Origin: Glandiceps talaboti
Lineage: Eukaryota > Hemichordata > Enteropneusta > Spengelidae
NCBI RefSeq assembly: GCF_964340395.1
Contig: NC_135553.1
Location: 13,592,501 to 13,654,500 of the forward strand
Direction: 5' to 3'
DNA length: 62,000 nucleotides
The notes beneath the pieces are model-generated. The model was not told the DNA's origin. It saw nothing but the letters and a program-made list of their open reading frames with translations, and made no database searches. The first letter of the stretch is position 1, and each line of letters starts with the position of its first letter. This document shows positions 57,601 to 62,000 of this stretch, one piece after another. The translations under genes were made by a program, and so were the position numbers.

Positions 57601-60600
57601 TTTCTTACTGACTTCTTCAGCAATTTCAGCAATCTTTCCCTGCATTTTAAGCCTTTCATTGTCAGCTGCATGTTCCCTCTCTCTTTGTATAACATCCAAT
57701 GCATGCATGGCTTCATCACGTTTACGACTTTGTTCATGCACTTGAGACTGCATGTCACTCATTCTGAAAACCAGACACATTTTCAAGCAATTTATAAAAA
57801 TGATTTTTGTCCTGTGAGGAGCTGTTTATCTATTCTAATAACTAATAGCAGCCAATTTGATGTGGTTAAATTTCATGATTGCAGACCCTAGAGAATAGCT
57901 CTTATCCTTATAATCTATATTTTGAGAAGAGAGACCTCAATGTCCGAACTTCAAAATTCTTTTGTCTTTATATTTTACAATGCAAAAACTGGATATGGAA
58001 AAAATGTTTTTGGTGTACATTGTATCTCAGATTTTCAGTGTACATAATTATATGTATGAGTGTATGTGTATGTGCCTGTGTGTTTCCATGGATGATTTTG
58101 GTTATCAATACGTGGGGATGATCACACTTTGCGGTTATAAAATAGGAGTTGGTTGGACATTTACTCTGGTTATTAAAATATTGACTAAGAGGATCACAGA
58201 GGTATTAACTCTTTCTCAATATGTTGGGGTGAGGGGTGGATACTTACTTCATTGATATTTGACTTTCATTCTGTCTTCTTTCTGATTCTTCTTGCTGTAC
58301 TCTATTTCTCATGTCCATCAACGCATCCCTAATTTCTCCTAGCCTAGTAAACAGAAACAAAAACAAAAGTATCTTTAATAGCCCTCAAATTTGTGTATTT
58401 CCCGGGAAGAGAAAAGATACATGCATAGACAGTCTTAGAAATACATTCCATGCAATCTTGAGATGTCCCAGGTGAAAATGTTATTCTATCTAGTGTTACA
58501 ATGTATATTACAAAGTCATGAGCAATATGTGGCCAGGGTATGAAATTAACCATCACCCTCATAATCCTTCCTCACTTGAAATCCTACCAAGTCCAACCTA
58601 CACTACCTTCATGTTTTGACACTATATCCCTTTCACATTAGGGTATACCATATAACATTTAGTTGTAAAACCAAAACAATGTTCACAATAAAATCTGAAG
58701 GTTGAGTGATTTAGCCAAAACATTACTTGGTAAATTAATTACGCTCTGAAATTTGGGACTAGTACAAAACATTCGAAATATTTTTGGACACTTTTTGTTG
58801 AATACCTTGTTTTCACTGAAATAAGTTTATCTATATTTTTGTGAATTTATGGAATAAAATGCAGTAAAGTTGAAGATATTGCAAAGCAAAGATTTGCTAA
58901 TCTGTTGGATATAGTTTGTACTGCAATCACAAGTGAGGTAAAACTATTAAATGACATTTTTATGACTATGAAGTCCCTTCAAAATGTTTATTTCCTAGTA
59001 CATGTATTAACAGTTACCATGACTACAGCATTAAATCTAATAGCAGTGTTTGTATACGTTTAAAAAGAAGAAATTAGTAACAGTAATGTGGAAAGTAGCA
59101 CATAATACTTCAACCACAGTAGTAATTAGCTGTTAATTATTTGAGTGCATGATTGGTGATTAGCAATAGAAATATATGTGATATCTCTGTTCTTTGCAAA
59201 ATTATGTTGACTTTGAGTGCTAAGCACTGCAGGCAGCCTTTCAAAATGACAATGTGTTTTATAAATGTACAAGCAGCGTTTTACATCAAGGTAATGTTCT
59301 TATCACAGGTTTCTTTGATGATTGTACAATACAGACGTTTGTTTGGTTGTTGTTTTTTATAGTTTTTGATACACTGCATGTTCATATGTCTCAAGTGTGT
59401 TTGTCATCTTGAAATGTTTCGTCATAGTGTTCGACTGAAAGTTTCTTGATCCTTATTACTTTGCTGTTGTATGTATAACTGACAGAGTGATAAGGAAGTT
59501 ACCTCAGTGATGAATCTTTCAGTCTACAGTGGTCTGTGCTTTTCAAGAAAGTTGTTGACTGTTACAATGAAAACTATATGTATGTTGAATACATATGCAA
59601 TACGTGTATCCTTCCTGACCATCTTATTTGATCAGCTGAGTAAGCTCACTTGCCAATTGATGCTAATATGTATTGGCAAGCCTTAATTTTTTTCTTCATT
59701 TTGTTGTCTGGATTAGTTGAAGGTAGTGTAATTTATGCTTGGTGTCCTACATTGCCATATTGTCAAATTTTTAATGTAGTCAATGTAAATGCGTTTACAG
59801 TATTTAGTAATTCAAGGTACACTGACACTGGAGTGCAGAATGGTGGTGATCGGACAAAATATGAATTGTTGTAAAACAATGAGTCTTATTGGCAGTAATG
59901 AGAGGGTGCACTTCCCATTTGGAAGAAATGAGAGGCCATGCTTCCCACAAAAAAGCAAACATATGTACTCTTGATCAAGAGAATACAAAATGTCATTGTG
60001 TTGAATGTTTGAAGAGCACCTTATACAACAAATGCTGCTTGGCTTGTGTAGTGTACAAGTGTGGTGGTACACAATGCATTAAACGTCATCACAGAGGGCA
60101 GCAGACGAGACAATAGCATGTTAAGTGACTGTGCAAAACACATCAGAATGATAACAGGGGGTGAGGGGGAGACTGTACCTGGAGTCAATTTGTGTTCGCA
60201 ACATATTAGTGGTTTGGTCAGTGCTTGTTTGGTTCTCATGATGTTTACGCTGGTACTCCATCTAGTCAATGTGATATGTATGTATAACAAGCCAAGCAGG
60301 CATGCATTGGAAAGAGATATAAAAGAACAAATCGTATATAGAATCATGCAATGTCATTATGACTATATCAAATAAGAATCTGGTCAAAATAACTAAAAAA
60401 GAAAAGATACTTTGTTATTCGCAAGATTTTTTTTGCAAAATATGCAAAGCTGAATTTTGAAGTGATACATTGTTTGAGATTTTGAAACCCCAGTACAAAT
60501 TGATGTATTAAATTGGAATAGTTTGTTTTCATATATTGAACTTATGTCAAATCCTTTCCTGTCAGTATGGCTATCGTGAGTGAACATGAAGGAACAACTG

Positions 60601-62000
60601 AAAGAAAAAATGTGCACTTATACAAAATTCAAAAGTGTGTATTTAGTGATAATCCATCATGTTCCATCAATCAATAGAAGACATACTGAGAAAGAATTTA
60701 GCATAATCATATATATACAAATAAGTATATATTTCAATAAACTTTTCGATTGATTTTTTGCTCCTGTACATATTTAGATTTACATTTATTACAAACAGCA
60801 TACCTTTCAGAAGAATAAAGTACTTTTCTTTAGTTTTGACCAAATTCTTTCAACATAAGTCTCTCTGTGTGTGTCACATAAATAACAATACTACCGCCAA
60901 CATATGTACCGTATATAAATTTGAGGCATTTAATACATGGTGAAATTTTATCATTTTCTTGCAAATACTTTATTCAGTACGATACAGACTAAAGGTTTCT
61001 TGGTGTGGGTACCCCTCTATCATTTTCTAAACTTGTGTGTCACGACTTACATGAGCGCCCTCAACGACACAATCTCTAAGTAGGATAGATTGAATGTATC
61101 ATTATTATCACAAATTTCTACTGTCCTAGCTGTCCTTTCACCGAGTCTGATGTATTTTACACATTAAAACATTTCGGCAGCCATTTTACAGTAATTTAAT
61201 GCAACTTTATCAAATACTAGCCCAAATTCTTGGTCATACCAGGCTTGAAAATATCATTTGCCAGAACATATAGAGTTGTGCCAGTATGTCAAGTCAGATT
61301 GCTAAACTCTCTAGTCTAATCACGTACATAAGTGGAAATACACTTTGGAGGTAGGTAGTTTTGATGTGACACCTAGAGACTGTGGTACAATTCCATGCAA
61401 ACTAACACTTGAAGTATACTTCATGTTTTCTTACCTACTGTTCATTTGGATTCTAAGTTGTGCTACTTCTTGTTCTGTAAAATTTCTATTGTCATGGATC
61501 TTTCTAGACTCATAAATCTGTTATTAGTAAAGACACACCAAACATATAAACCAACACTGACTAATTAATAGGAAACAATATACCAACACATATACACAAT
61601 TTGAAACCCAATCATTTGATAGCCATCTTTTATCATTAAAAAAGTTACAATATATTGGAATCTTAAAATGTCAAAAAATGTCTGATTCAGATCCATGGGA
61701 TTCAAACTTTGGGTTTAAAGGCCCATGATTCAATCTCAGGCTCTCACATTACCCTGTCATTTCTTTTCACATGATTCCATTATGTTGCCACTGATAAAAT
61801 AGAGGTAATCCAAGATCATGGGGTTCAAACATTGGGGTTTAAAGTTGAATGTAGTCTTTGATTTTGATTTTAATATAAGATGGCTATCAAAATTAAAGAA
61901 GTTGAACACTTACAGAAAGGAGCAAATTTGCTCGAATGTACATATTTATGACAAAGATACAGTCAAGTTTTTTTTTGAAAAAACAATATTTTTTCAGAAG
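40326..62000 (-). CDS. CCDC154-like: CCDC154-like coiled-coil protein gene (5' incomplete, three alternative 3' exons)
   Basis: The overall gene runs right to left. Fifteen upstream exons and three alternative terminal exons were placed by open frame, GT-AG borders and phase continuity. The fourteen exons between 61,517 and 44,694 sum to 1,494 nt (498 codons) with no stop. Counted from the ATG at 61,943 the isoforms would be about 570, 639 and 683 residues, depending on the last exon; the frame is also open to the window edge, so the N-terminus is probably missing. Nearly all of the product is charged heptad coiled coil, with no signal peptide or membrane segment. Order and local patterns fit vertebrate CCDC154 as I recall it (not checked by alignment): RLGEIRDALMDMRNR, EEVSKKIL, EKRWNALQRL, EDIADWRDSTDKILKDL and VQTVRSHL all have a counterpart in the same order. 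Mouse Ccdc154 is linked to an osteopetrosis mutant; the invertebrate role is unknown. Another coiled-coil family such as FAM81 is the main alternative. Confidence 0.72.
42006..42401 (-). CDS. CCDC154-like: CCDC154-like gene, alternative terminal exon 2 (acidic KSDAED-repeat tail)
   Basis: The acceptor is CAAAATCCAG before CTCCGAGC, phase 0; the stop is TAA at 42,006-42,008, giving 131 residues. The opening 28 residues are coiled coil (LRADLQKDIEQLQEKIKEME, DIFAEAEN). About 100 residues of Asp/Glu/Lys/Ser follow, with imperfect repeats built on KSDAEDKDDK and GENDDDNDKK, ending KGDKDDKGKS. The tail is strongly acidic and surely disordered. ORFs on the opposite strand and in another minus frame over this exon are shadows of the repetitive codons. 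No close AATAAA was seen past the stop. The stretch 42,402-43,450 shows no other exon. Confidence 0.8.
   Translation of the reverse strand, partial: LRADLQKDIEQLQEKIKEMEDIFAEAENEDEDDEDGESGDEKDDTEDKDDKSDAEDEDDKNDDEDKKSDAEDKDDKDGENDDDNDKKSDAEDKDGENDDKKSDAGDKDEKSDGGDEDKKSDKGDKDDKGKS
43451..43639 (-). CDS. CCDC154-like: CCDC154-like gene, alternative terminal exon 1 (Lys/Asp tail)
   Basis: The acceptor is AATTACTGTAG before CGCAAGGAAG, phase 0; the frame ends in TAA at 43,451-43,453, giving 62 residues plus stop. The first 27 residues continue the coiled coil (RKEEIEDLQTLFEELQEKVD, then SITGGKS). The rest is Lys/Asp-rich (KKDDDDN, DKDKDKDN and similar) and ends NNNGN. The tail is written in GAT/AAA/GAC/AAG codons, so the DNA is near-repetitive. 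No clear AATAAA follows closely; a TATAAA lies about 65 bp past the stop. The intron-like stretch from here up to 44,693 contains a SINE tail fragment. Confidence 0.78.
   Translation of the reverse strand, partial: RKEEIEDLQTLFEELQEKVDSITGGKSGNKKDDDDNKKDDKDKDKDNSDDKDKQQSDNNNGN
43868..43998 (+). mobile_element. SINE tail fragment
   Basis: Shares with the SINE at 49.0 kb the series GTATGC..C..AGGGAGTTGA, AGTATA, GGGGTAATAATC..TA and a TCTATATAA end followed by a TTATTAT-type tail. The tRNA-like head is missing. It lies in an intron, plus orientation (antisense to the gene). Confidence 0.5.
44694..44705 (-). CDS. CCDC154-like: CCDC154-like gene, 12-nt microexon
   Basis: Four codons, QLED, lie between TTCTAATTCCAG and GTAAGACTT, phase 0. 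Twelve bases is short enough to arise by chance. Favourable points are two good splice borders, correct phase, position between exon 14 and the first terminal exon, and heptad continuity (NETKQ-QLED-RKEEIEDL). Transcript evidence would be needed to be sure. If skipped, exon 14 still joins any terminal exon in frame. Confidence 0.45.
44952..45320. mobile_element. MITE family A, copy 3 (intronic)
   Basis: The ends are TACTACCAAACTGGAGAGAG and its complement CTCTACTTTGGTAGTA, each bordered by TA. Internal ATCTCACACAATG, ATGTTACATTTTATCTCAC and GTCTCACA words match copies 1 and 2. At about 370 bp it is the shortest copy. It sits in the intron between exon 14 and the 12-nt microexon. Confidence 0.8.
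45597..45655. repeat. (ACAG)n-(AC)n microsatellite
   Basis: Eleven ACAG units followed by seven or eight AC units, in an intron. Confidence 0.95.
45880..45966 (-). CDS. CCDC154-like: CCDC154-like gene, exon 14 (87 nt)
   Basis: The acceptor is ATGTTGTAG before ATGACGGAAG and the donor is AAACAG then GTAAAGTC; both ends are phase 0. It encodes 29 residues: MTEEITKANESVQTVRSHLG followed by MKIQNETKQ. The VQTVRSHL...IQNE pattern resembles an IQNLRFNTEARL segment near the end of vertebrate CCDC154. The intron below (44,706-45,879) carries MITE copy 3 and an ACAG/AC tract at 45,597-45,655. Confidence 0.82.
46308..46442. mobile_element. short inverted-repeat element (family B)
   Basis: It begins CAATCAAGGGTTCTTA and ends in a weak complement (CTTTGGTCATGG, ACAAGAAC). 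Middle words AGTAACGTTTC, GACAGGCTTTGTCAAA and TTGGCTTTACCGCTAGGC recur in the same order at 53.76-53.85 kb, so this is an interspersed family. Confidence 0.55.
46551..46571 (-). CDS. CCDC154-like: CCDC154-like gene, 21-nt mini-exon
   Basis: Seven codons, ANTKIEE, lie between TTTGTTTACAG and GTAAGAATT, both strong borders, phase 0 at both ends. The exon adds exactly one heptad to the coiled coil and could be skipped without frame change. The intron below it (45,967-46,550) holds a short inverted-repeat element at 46.31-46.44 kb. Confidence 0.66.
47422..47644 (-). CDS. CCDC154-like: CCDC154-like gene, exon 12 (223 nt)
   Basis: The acceptor is AATCCCAG before GTCCAGAG and the donor is AGGAAG then GTATGAAC. 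The first base completes an Arg codon and the end is phase 0. It contains coiled coil (DVQMVKLDLETKYKQLKQDI), then a flexible Gly/Ala/Pro/Lys insert (TGGVAAAPAIPVSQKEKLAA, GKKGGK), then a second helix (ETLDRIDNMETDIRK). The insert probably acts as a hinge in the rod. The intron below (46,572-47,421) shows nothing recognised. Confidence 0.83.
47945..47967. repeat. (CTATA)n pentanucleotide
   Basis: Four to five CTATA units in an intron. Confidence 0.9.
48464..48540 (-). CDS. CCDC154-like: CCDC154-like gene, exon 11 (77 nt)
   Basis: The acceptor is CTTGTCAG before GTGTCTGAG and the donor is AAAGACAG then GTTAGAAAG. It starts in phase 0 and leaves two bases over. It encodes VSEMNRTNERVQEDMKGLME followed by QESKD. 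The intron below (47,645-48,463) has a short CTATA pentanucleotide run at 47,945-47,967 and nothing else recognised. Confidence 0.8.
49020..49385 (+). mobile_element. tRNA-derived SINE
   Basis: The head (49,023-49,093) looks like a tRNA-derived pol III promoter: GGTTGCACGG..TAGAGTGGCC resembles an A box and GGTTGCAGGTTCTAGCCCC a B box. The body contains GGGCAAGATTTAAACCACGG, then CCCAGTCAACCCAGCTGCAT, a core type seen in many invertebrate SINEs. The tail ends in GTGCATTATAAATACACTTT followed by T-rich TTATTATTT. It is inserted antisense in the intron between exons 10 and 11. The family name was not determined. Confidence 0.72.
49640..50600. mobile_element. 151-bp tandem-repeat element ending in microsatellite and hairpin
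   Basis: About six units recur with a 150-151 bp period (CATATTGG at 49,799, 49,950, 50,101, 50,251 and 50,402). Each holds AATGAGATCTGTTCAAGCAT, GAGTTATGGCTTTGGACATG and the palindromic GGCTGCCAGGCAGCC. The last unit differs after the CATATTGG block, then runs into (GGAC)n at about 50,513-50,570 and a GC-rich hairpin (AGTCCCCG...CGGGGACT with inner CGGAC/GTCCG) followed by CTAAT. The minus-strand ORFs are by-products of the array; 151 is not a multiple of three, so they slip frame each unit. Confidence 0.75.
50662..50781 (-). CDS. CCDC154-like: CCDC154-like gene, exon 10 (120 nt)
   Basis: The acceptor is ATTCTGTAG before GGCCTAAAG and the donor is CCAGAG then GTAGGCTG; both ends are phase 0, giving 40 residues. 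It reads GLKRQTESQAEVIEDIADWR, then DSTDKILKDLKERMDDVGPE. The EDIADWR...KILKDLKERMD block is the most convincing single match to CCDC154, which as I recall has EDLARWRKEVAEHL at the same place. The intron after it (48,541-50,661) is packed with repeats, including a SINE and a 151-bp satellite. Confidence 0.85.
52001..52157. repeat. weak inverted repeat
   Basis: CACTCTGACCATTG at 52,002-52,015 is the exact complement of CAATGGTCAGAGTG at 52,141-52,154. The flanks show fainter symmetry. Probably an old foldback element in an intron. Confidence 0.5.
52648..52674 (-). CDS. CCDC154-like: CCDC154-like gene, 27-nt mini-exon
   Basis: Nine codons, TLEALKQER, lie between ACCAACAG and GTAAACTT, phase 0 at both ends. 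Including it keeps the heptad rhythm between VSE and GLKRQTESQ; leaving it out also keeps the frame, so it could be a cassette exon. Support is borders plus composition only, so it is less certain than its larger neighbours. The intron below (50,782-52,647) contains a weak inverted repeat near 52.0-52.15 kb. Confidence 0.62.
53532..53855. mobile_element. family B element interrupted by a second insertion
   Basis: The outer parts (ACCAAGAGTTCTTAG... and ...AAGAACCCTTGGCCATG) and the words AGTAATGTTTCGCC, GACAGCCTTTGTCAAA and CTGGCTTTACAGCTAGGC match the element at 46.3 kb. A further 184 bp splits it. Confidence 0.6.
53563..53746. mobile_element. nested inverted-repeat insertion flanked by 13-bp direct repeats
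   Basis: CAACTTCTAATTA occurs directly before (53,550-53,562) and at the right border (53,747-53,759). Between them, AAAGGTTATAACGCACAAGC then AGCTCAAAGTTTT faces its reverse complement (AAAAACTTTGAACTGCTTGT, GTGTTATATAACCTTT), with a second GAAAGTT/CAATCTG symmetry around the loop. No coding capacity. Confidence 0.7.
55057..55197 (-). CDS. CCDC154-like: CCDC154-like gene, exon 8 (141 nt)
   Basis: The acceptor is GATTTTCAG before GCTCAAGAC and the donor is TCAGAG then GTAAGCTG; both ends are phase 0, giving 47 residues. It reads AQDKLKEVLDERNQTGLRGL, then ADLDARVMALNAKVTKQEEI and VEEKVSE, with regular hydrophobic spacing. The 2.4-kb intron after it (52,675-55,056) carries the nested inverted-repeat insertion at 53.55 kb. 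Confidence 0.84.
55423..55549 (-). CDS. CCDC154-like: CCDC154-like gene, exon 7 (127 nt)
   Basis: The acceptor is CTCCAACAG before ACAATTGC and the donor is TTAGTG then GTATGTAAC. The first base completes an Arg codon and the end is phase 0. It reads RQLQDKQIEDKIEDVQEKLG followed by VAISTLQQAIGGINEQVGEA and SLV. The Gly-Gly in the middle may mark a break in the helix. The intron below it is short (55,198-55,422). Confidence 0.84.
55591..55612. repeat. 22-bp poly-G run
   Basis: Uninterrupted G22 on the plus strand (C22 in the transcript), in the intron just upstream of exon 7. Confidence 0.95.
55720..55911 (-). other. intronic minus-strand ORF, 63 aa, unknown
   Basis: An ATG-initiated ORF inside the intron between exons 6 and 7 (MPFKYTLQVVVGDEDFYLPL, then NDKNYLATDESKYCMEGIAV, LEEYTNHKEMEMILVFNKTM). 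The composition is protein-like, with mixed hydrophobic and charged residues and no low complexity, unlike most ORFs in this window. No acceptor or donor makes it an exon of the host gene in phase. It may be a remnant of a mobile-element protein or a microprotein. No family recognised. Confidence 0.25.
56346..56470 (-). CDS. CCDC154-like: CCDC154-like gene, exon 6 (125 nt)
   Basis: The acceptor is TTTTTTGCAG before ATTGATAAAC and the donor is AATCAAG then GTATGTTAG. It starts in phase 0 and leaves two bases over. The coiled-coil segment contains DGLNKTNDAIETIEKQQAET, then KKQLEQVMKAEIKS, in the region where vertebrate CCDC154 has a similar Gln-rich heptad run ending in L..V..AE.K. The next intron (55,550-56,345) contains a 22-G run and the 63-residue ORF listed separately. 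Confidence 0.84.
57077..57205 (-). CDS. CCDC154-like: CCDC154-like gene, exon 5 (129 nt)
   Basis: The acceptor is GCACTCAG before TATTTACATG and the donor is CATAGG then GTAAGT; the exon is phase 0 at both ends and encodes 43 residues. It reads YLHAEQAARIAHEQAMREEN, then EKRWNALQRLTEDEVLTVRE and GHR. The EKRWNALQRL block corresponds in order and pattern to an ESRW-type block recalled in CCDC154. The Trp in a charged helix is a useful landmark. Confidence 0.85.
57538..57763 (-). CDS. CCDC154-like: CCDC154-like gene, exon 4 (226 nt)
   Basis: This is the longest upstream exon. The acceptor is GGTTTTCAG before AATGAGTG and the donor is GAAAAG then GTAGGGT. It starts by completing a Lys codon and ends in phase 0. 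About 75 codons of coiled coil include MSDMQSQVHEQSRKRDEAMH, ALDVIQREREHAADNERLKM and the segment IAEEVSKKILHKEIRLREEA. The last segment lines up with an EEVS...KRE...QK block recalled from vertebrate CCDC154. Two overlapping ORFs in other frames here are shadows. Confidence 0.85.
58248..58343 (-). CDS. CCDC154-like: CCDC154-like gene, exon 3 (96 nt)
   Basis: The acceptor is TTTACTAG before GCTAGGAG and the donor is ATGAA then GTAAGTA. One base completes the Arg codon begun in the previous exon, and two bases carry over at the end. The product segment includes RLGEIRDALMDMRNR and QQEESERRQNES, strongly charged heptads. The first of these is one of the best local matches to vertebrate CCDC154, which as I recall it has RLVEVREALTRLRRR followed by a similar Gln-Glu-rich run. 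The intron to 57,763 shows no recognisable element. Confidence 0.82.
59668..59874 (+). other. intronic plus-strand ORF with signal-peptide-like start (68 aa)
   Basis: The ORF lies in the large intron of the CCDC154-like gene, on the opposite strand. It opens MYWQALIFFFILLSGLVEG, a textbook-like signal peptide (short n-region, hydrophobic core, small residues before the cut), then SVIYAWCPTLPYCQ and an undistinguished end. A donor-like GAAG/GTAGTG at the end of the signal sequence would be in phase with an acceptor (TTATTGGCAG) just before the next ORF, so a spliced secreted product is possible. I do not recognise a family. It could also be chance. Confidence 0.25.
59898..60116 (+). other. intronic plus-strand Cys-rich ORF (72 aa)
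   Basis: The ORF contains a dense cysteine block (CTLDQENTKCHCVECLKSTL, then YNKCCLACVVYKCGGTQC) and ends in a basic RHHRGQQTRQ. Ten cysteines in about 40 residues is unusual for chance sequence. It follows the signal-peptide-like ORF and its stop abuts the ATG of the next ORF (CAATAGCATG). No known domain was recognised; the CC..C spacing differs from insulin A chains. Either an exon of a small nested gene or a decayed copy of one. Confidence 0.28.
60118..60375 (+). other. intronic plus-strand ORF with one transmembrane segment (85 aa)
   Basis: It starts two bases after the previous ORF stops, in another frame. A polar N-part (MLSDCAKHIRMITGGEGETV) precedes a hydrophobic span (ISGLVSACLVLMMFTLVLHL, VNVICMY) and a charged tail (NKPSRHALERDIKEQIVYRI). 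The order signal peptide, Cys-rich, transmembrane, tail across three adjacent ORFs looks like a type I receptor that is spliced or frameshifted. A plus-strand AATAAA lies at 60,736-60,741. No homologue recognised. Confidence 0.27.
61435..61517 (-). CDS. CCDC154-like: CCDC154-like gene, exon 2 of the visible set (83 nt)
   Basis: The acceptor is AACAG before ATTTATGAG and the donor is CAGTAG then GTAAGAA. The exon starts in phase 0 and ends with two bases (AG) carried over. It reads IYESRKIHDNRNFTEQEVAQ followed by LRIQMNS, the start of the coiled coil. The 3.1-kb intron downstream (58,344-61,434) is the longest in the gene and carries the plus-strand ORF trio described separately. Confidence 0.75.
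61914..62000 (-). CDS. CCDC154-like: CCDC154-like gene, first visible exon (5' end open)
   Basis: The donor is clear (TTTCT then GTAAGTG on the minus strand) and the exon ends in phase 0. The last residues read MYIRANLLLS and join IYESRKIHDN of the next exon. The frame stays open to the window edge, and no AG acceptor exists between this ATG (61,943) and 62,000. So either the exon continues outside the window or translation starts at 61,943. The stretch upstream of the ATG is Lys/Phe-rich (it crosses A and T runs) and looks less protein-like, so it may be 5'UTR. The intron after it (61,518-61,913) is AT-rich and shows nothing further. Confidence 0.55.

Overview
This is a window of animal (metazoan) nuclear DNA, AT-rich and full of simple-sequence tracts, small inverted-repeat elements and at least one tRNA-derived SINE. 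It is not prokaryotic: there is no long bacterial-type ORF, and the one clear gene is cut into many short exons with GT-AG borders. The repeat style and gene content suggest a marine invertebrate (a non-vertebrate deuterostome or a lophotrochozoan); the sequence alone does not settle which. No tRNA, rRNA or CRISPR was recognised.

Layout. Positions 1 to about 39,900 hold no gene I can support. They contain microsatellites (a 0.5 kb compound tract at 12.97-13.47 kb, GA at 20.0 kb, TG, CA, CATA, ATC and others), a 32-bp minisatellite at 25.75-26.67 kb split by a compound tetranucleotide tract, and several foldback or MITE-like elements (3.4, 12.0, 21.4, 29.2, 33.5, 35.4, 37.2 kb). The long ORFs over microsatellites are artefacts.

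From 62,000 down to 40,326 the minus strand carries one multi-exon coiled-coil gene, read here as a CCDC154-like gene whose 5' end lies beyond the window. Fifteen upstream exons join in phase: the fourteen from 61,517 to 44,694 total 1,494 nt, exactly 498 codons, without a stop. They include mini-exons of 27, 21 and 12 nt. The coding frame then meets three separate 3' exons at 43.6, 42.4 and 40.9 kb. All three begin in phase 0, prolong the coiled coil by about 27 residues, and end in their own stop after a distinct low-complexity tail: a short Lys/Asp tail, a long acidic KSDAED-repeat tail, or a two-part tail (basic Ser/Thr-Pro region, then Ala/Pro/Glu/Asp). Two of the coiled-coil lead-ins share residues at the same positions, suggesting duplication of a terminal exon. 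The predicted result is a single rod protein with three interchangeable C-terminal tails, the most interesting feature here.

The introns hold a SINE (49.0 kb) and a second SINE tail (43.9 kb), a 151-bp tandem-repeat element ending in a GC-rich hairpin (49.6-50.6 kb), one copy of a MITE family also seen at 21.4 and 29.2 kb, a nested inverted-repeat insertion flanked by 13-bp direct repeats (53.55-53.76 kb), and two sets of unexplained small ORFs: a plus-strand trio (signal peptide, Cys-rich, transmembrane) at 59.67-60.38 kb and a 63-residue minus-strand ORF at 55.7-55.9 kb.
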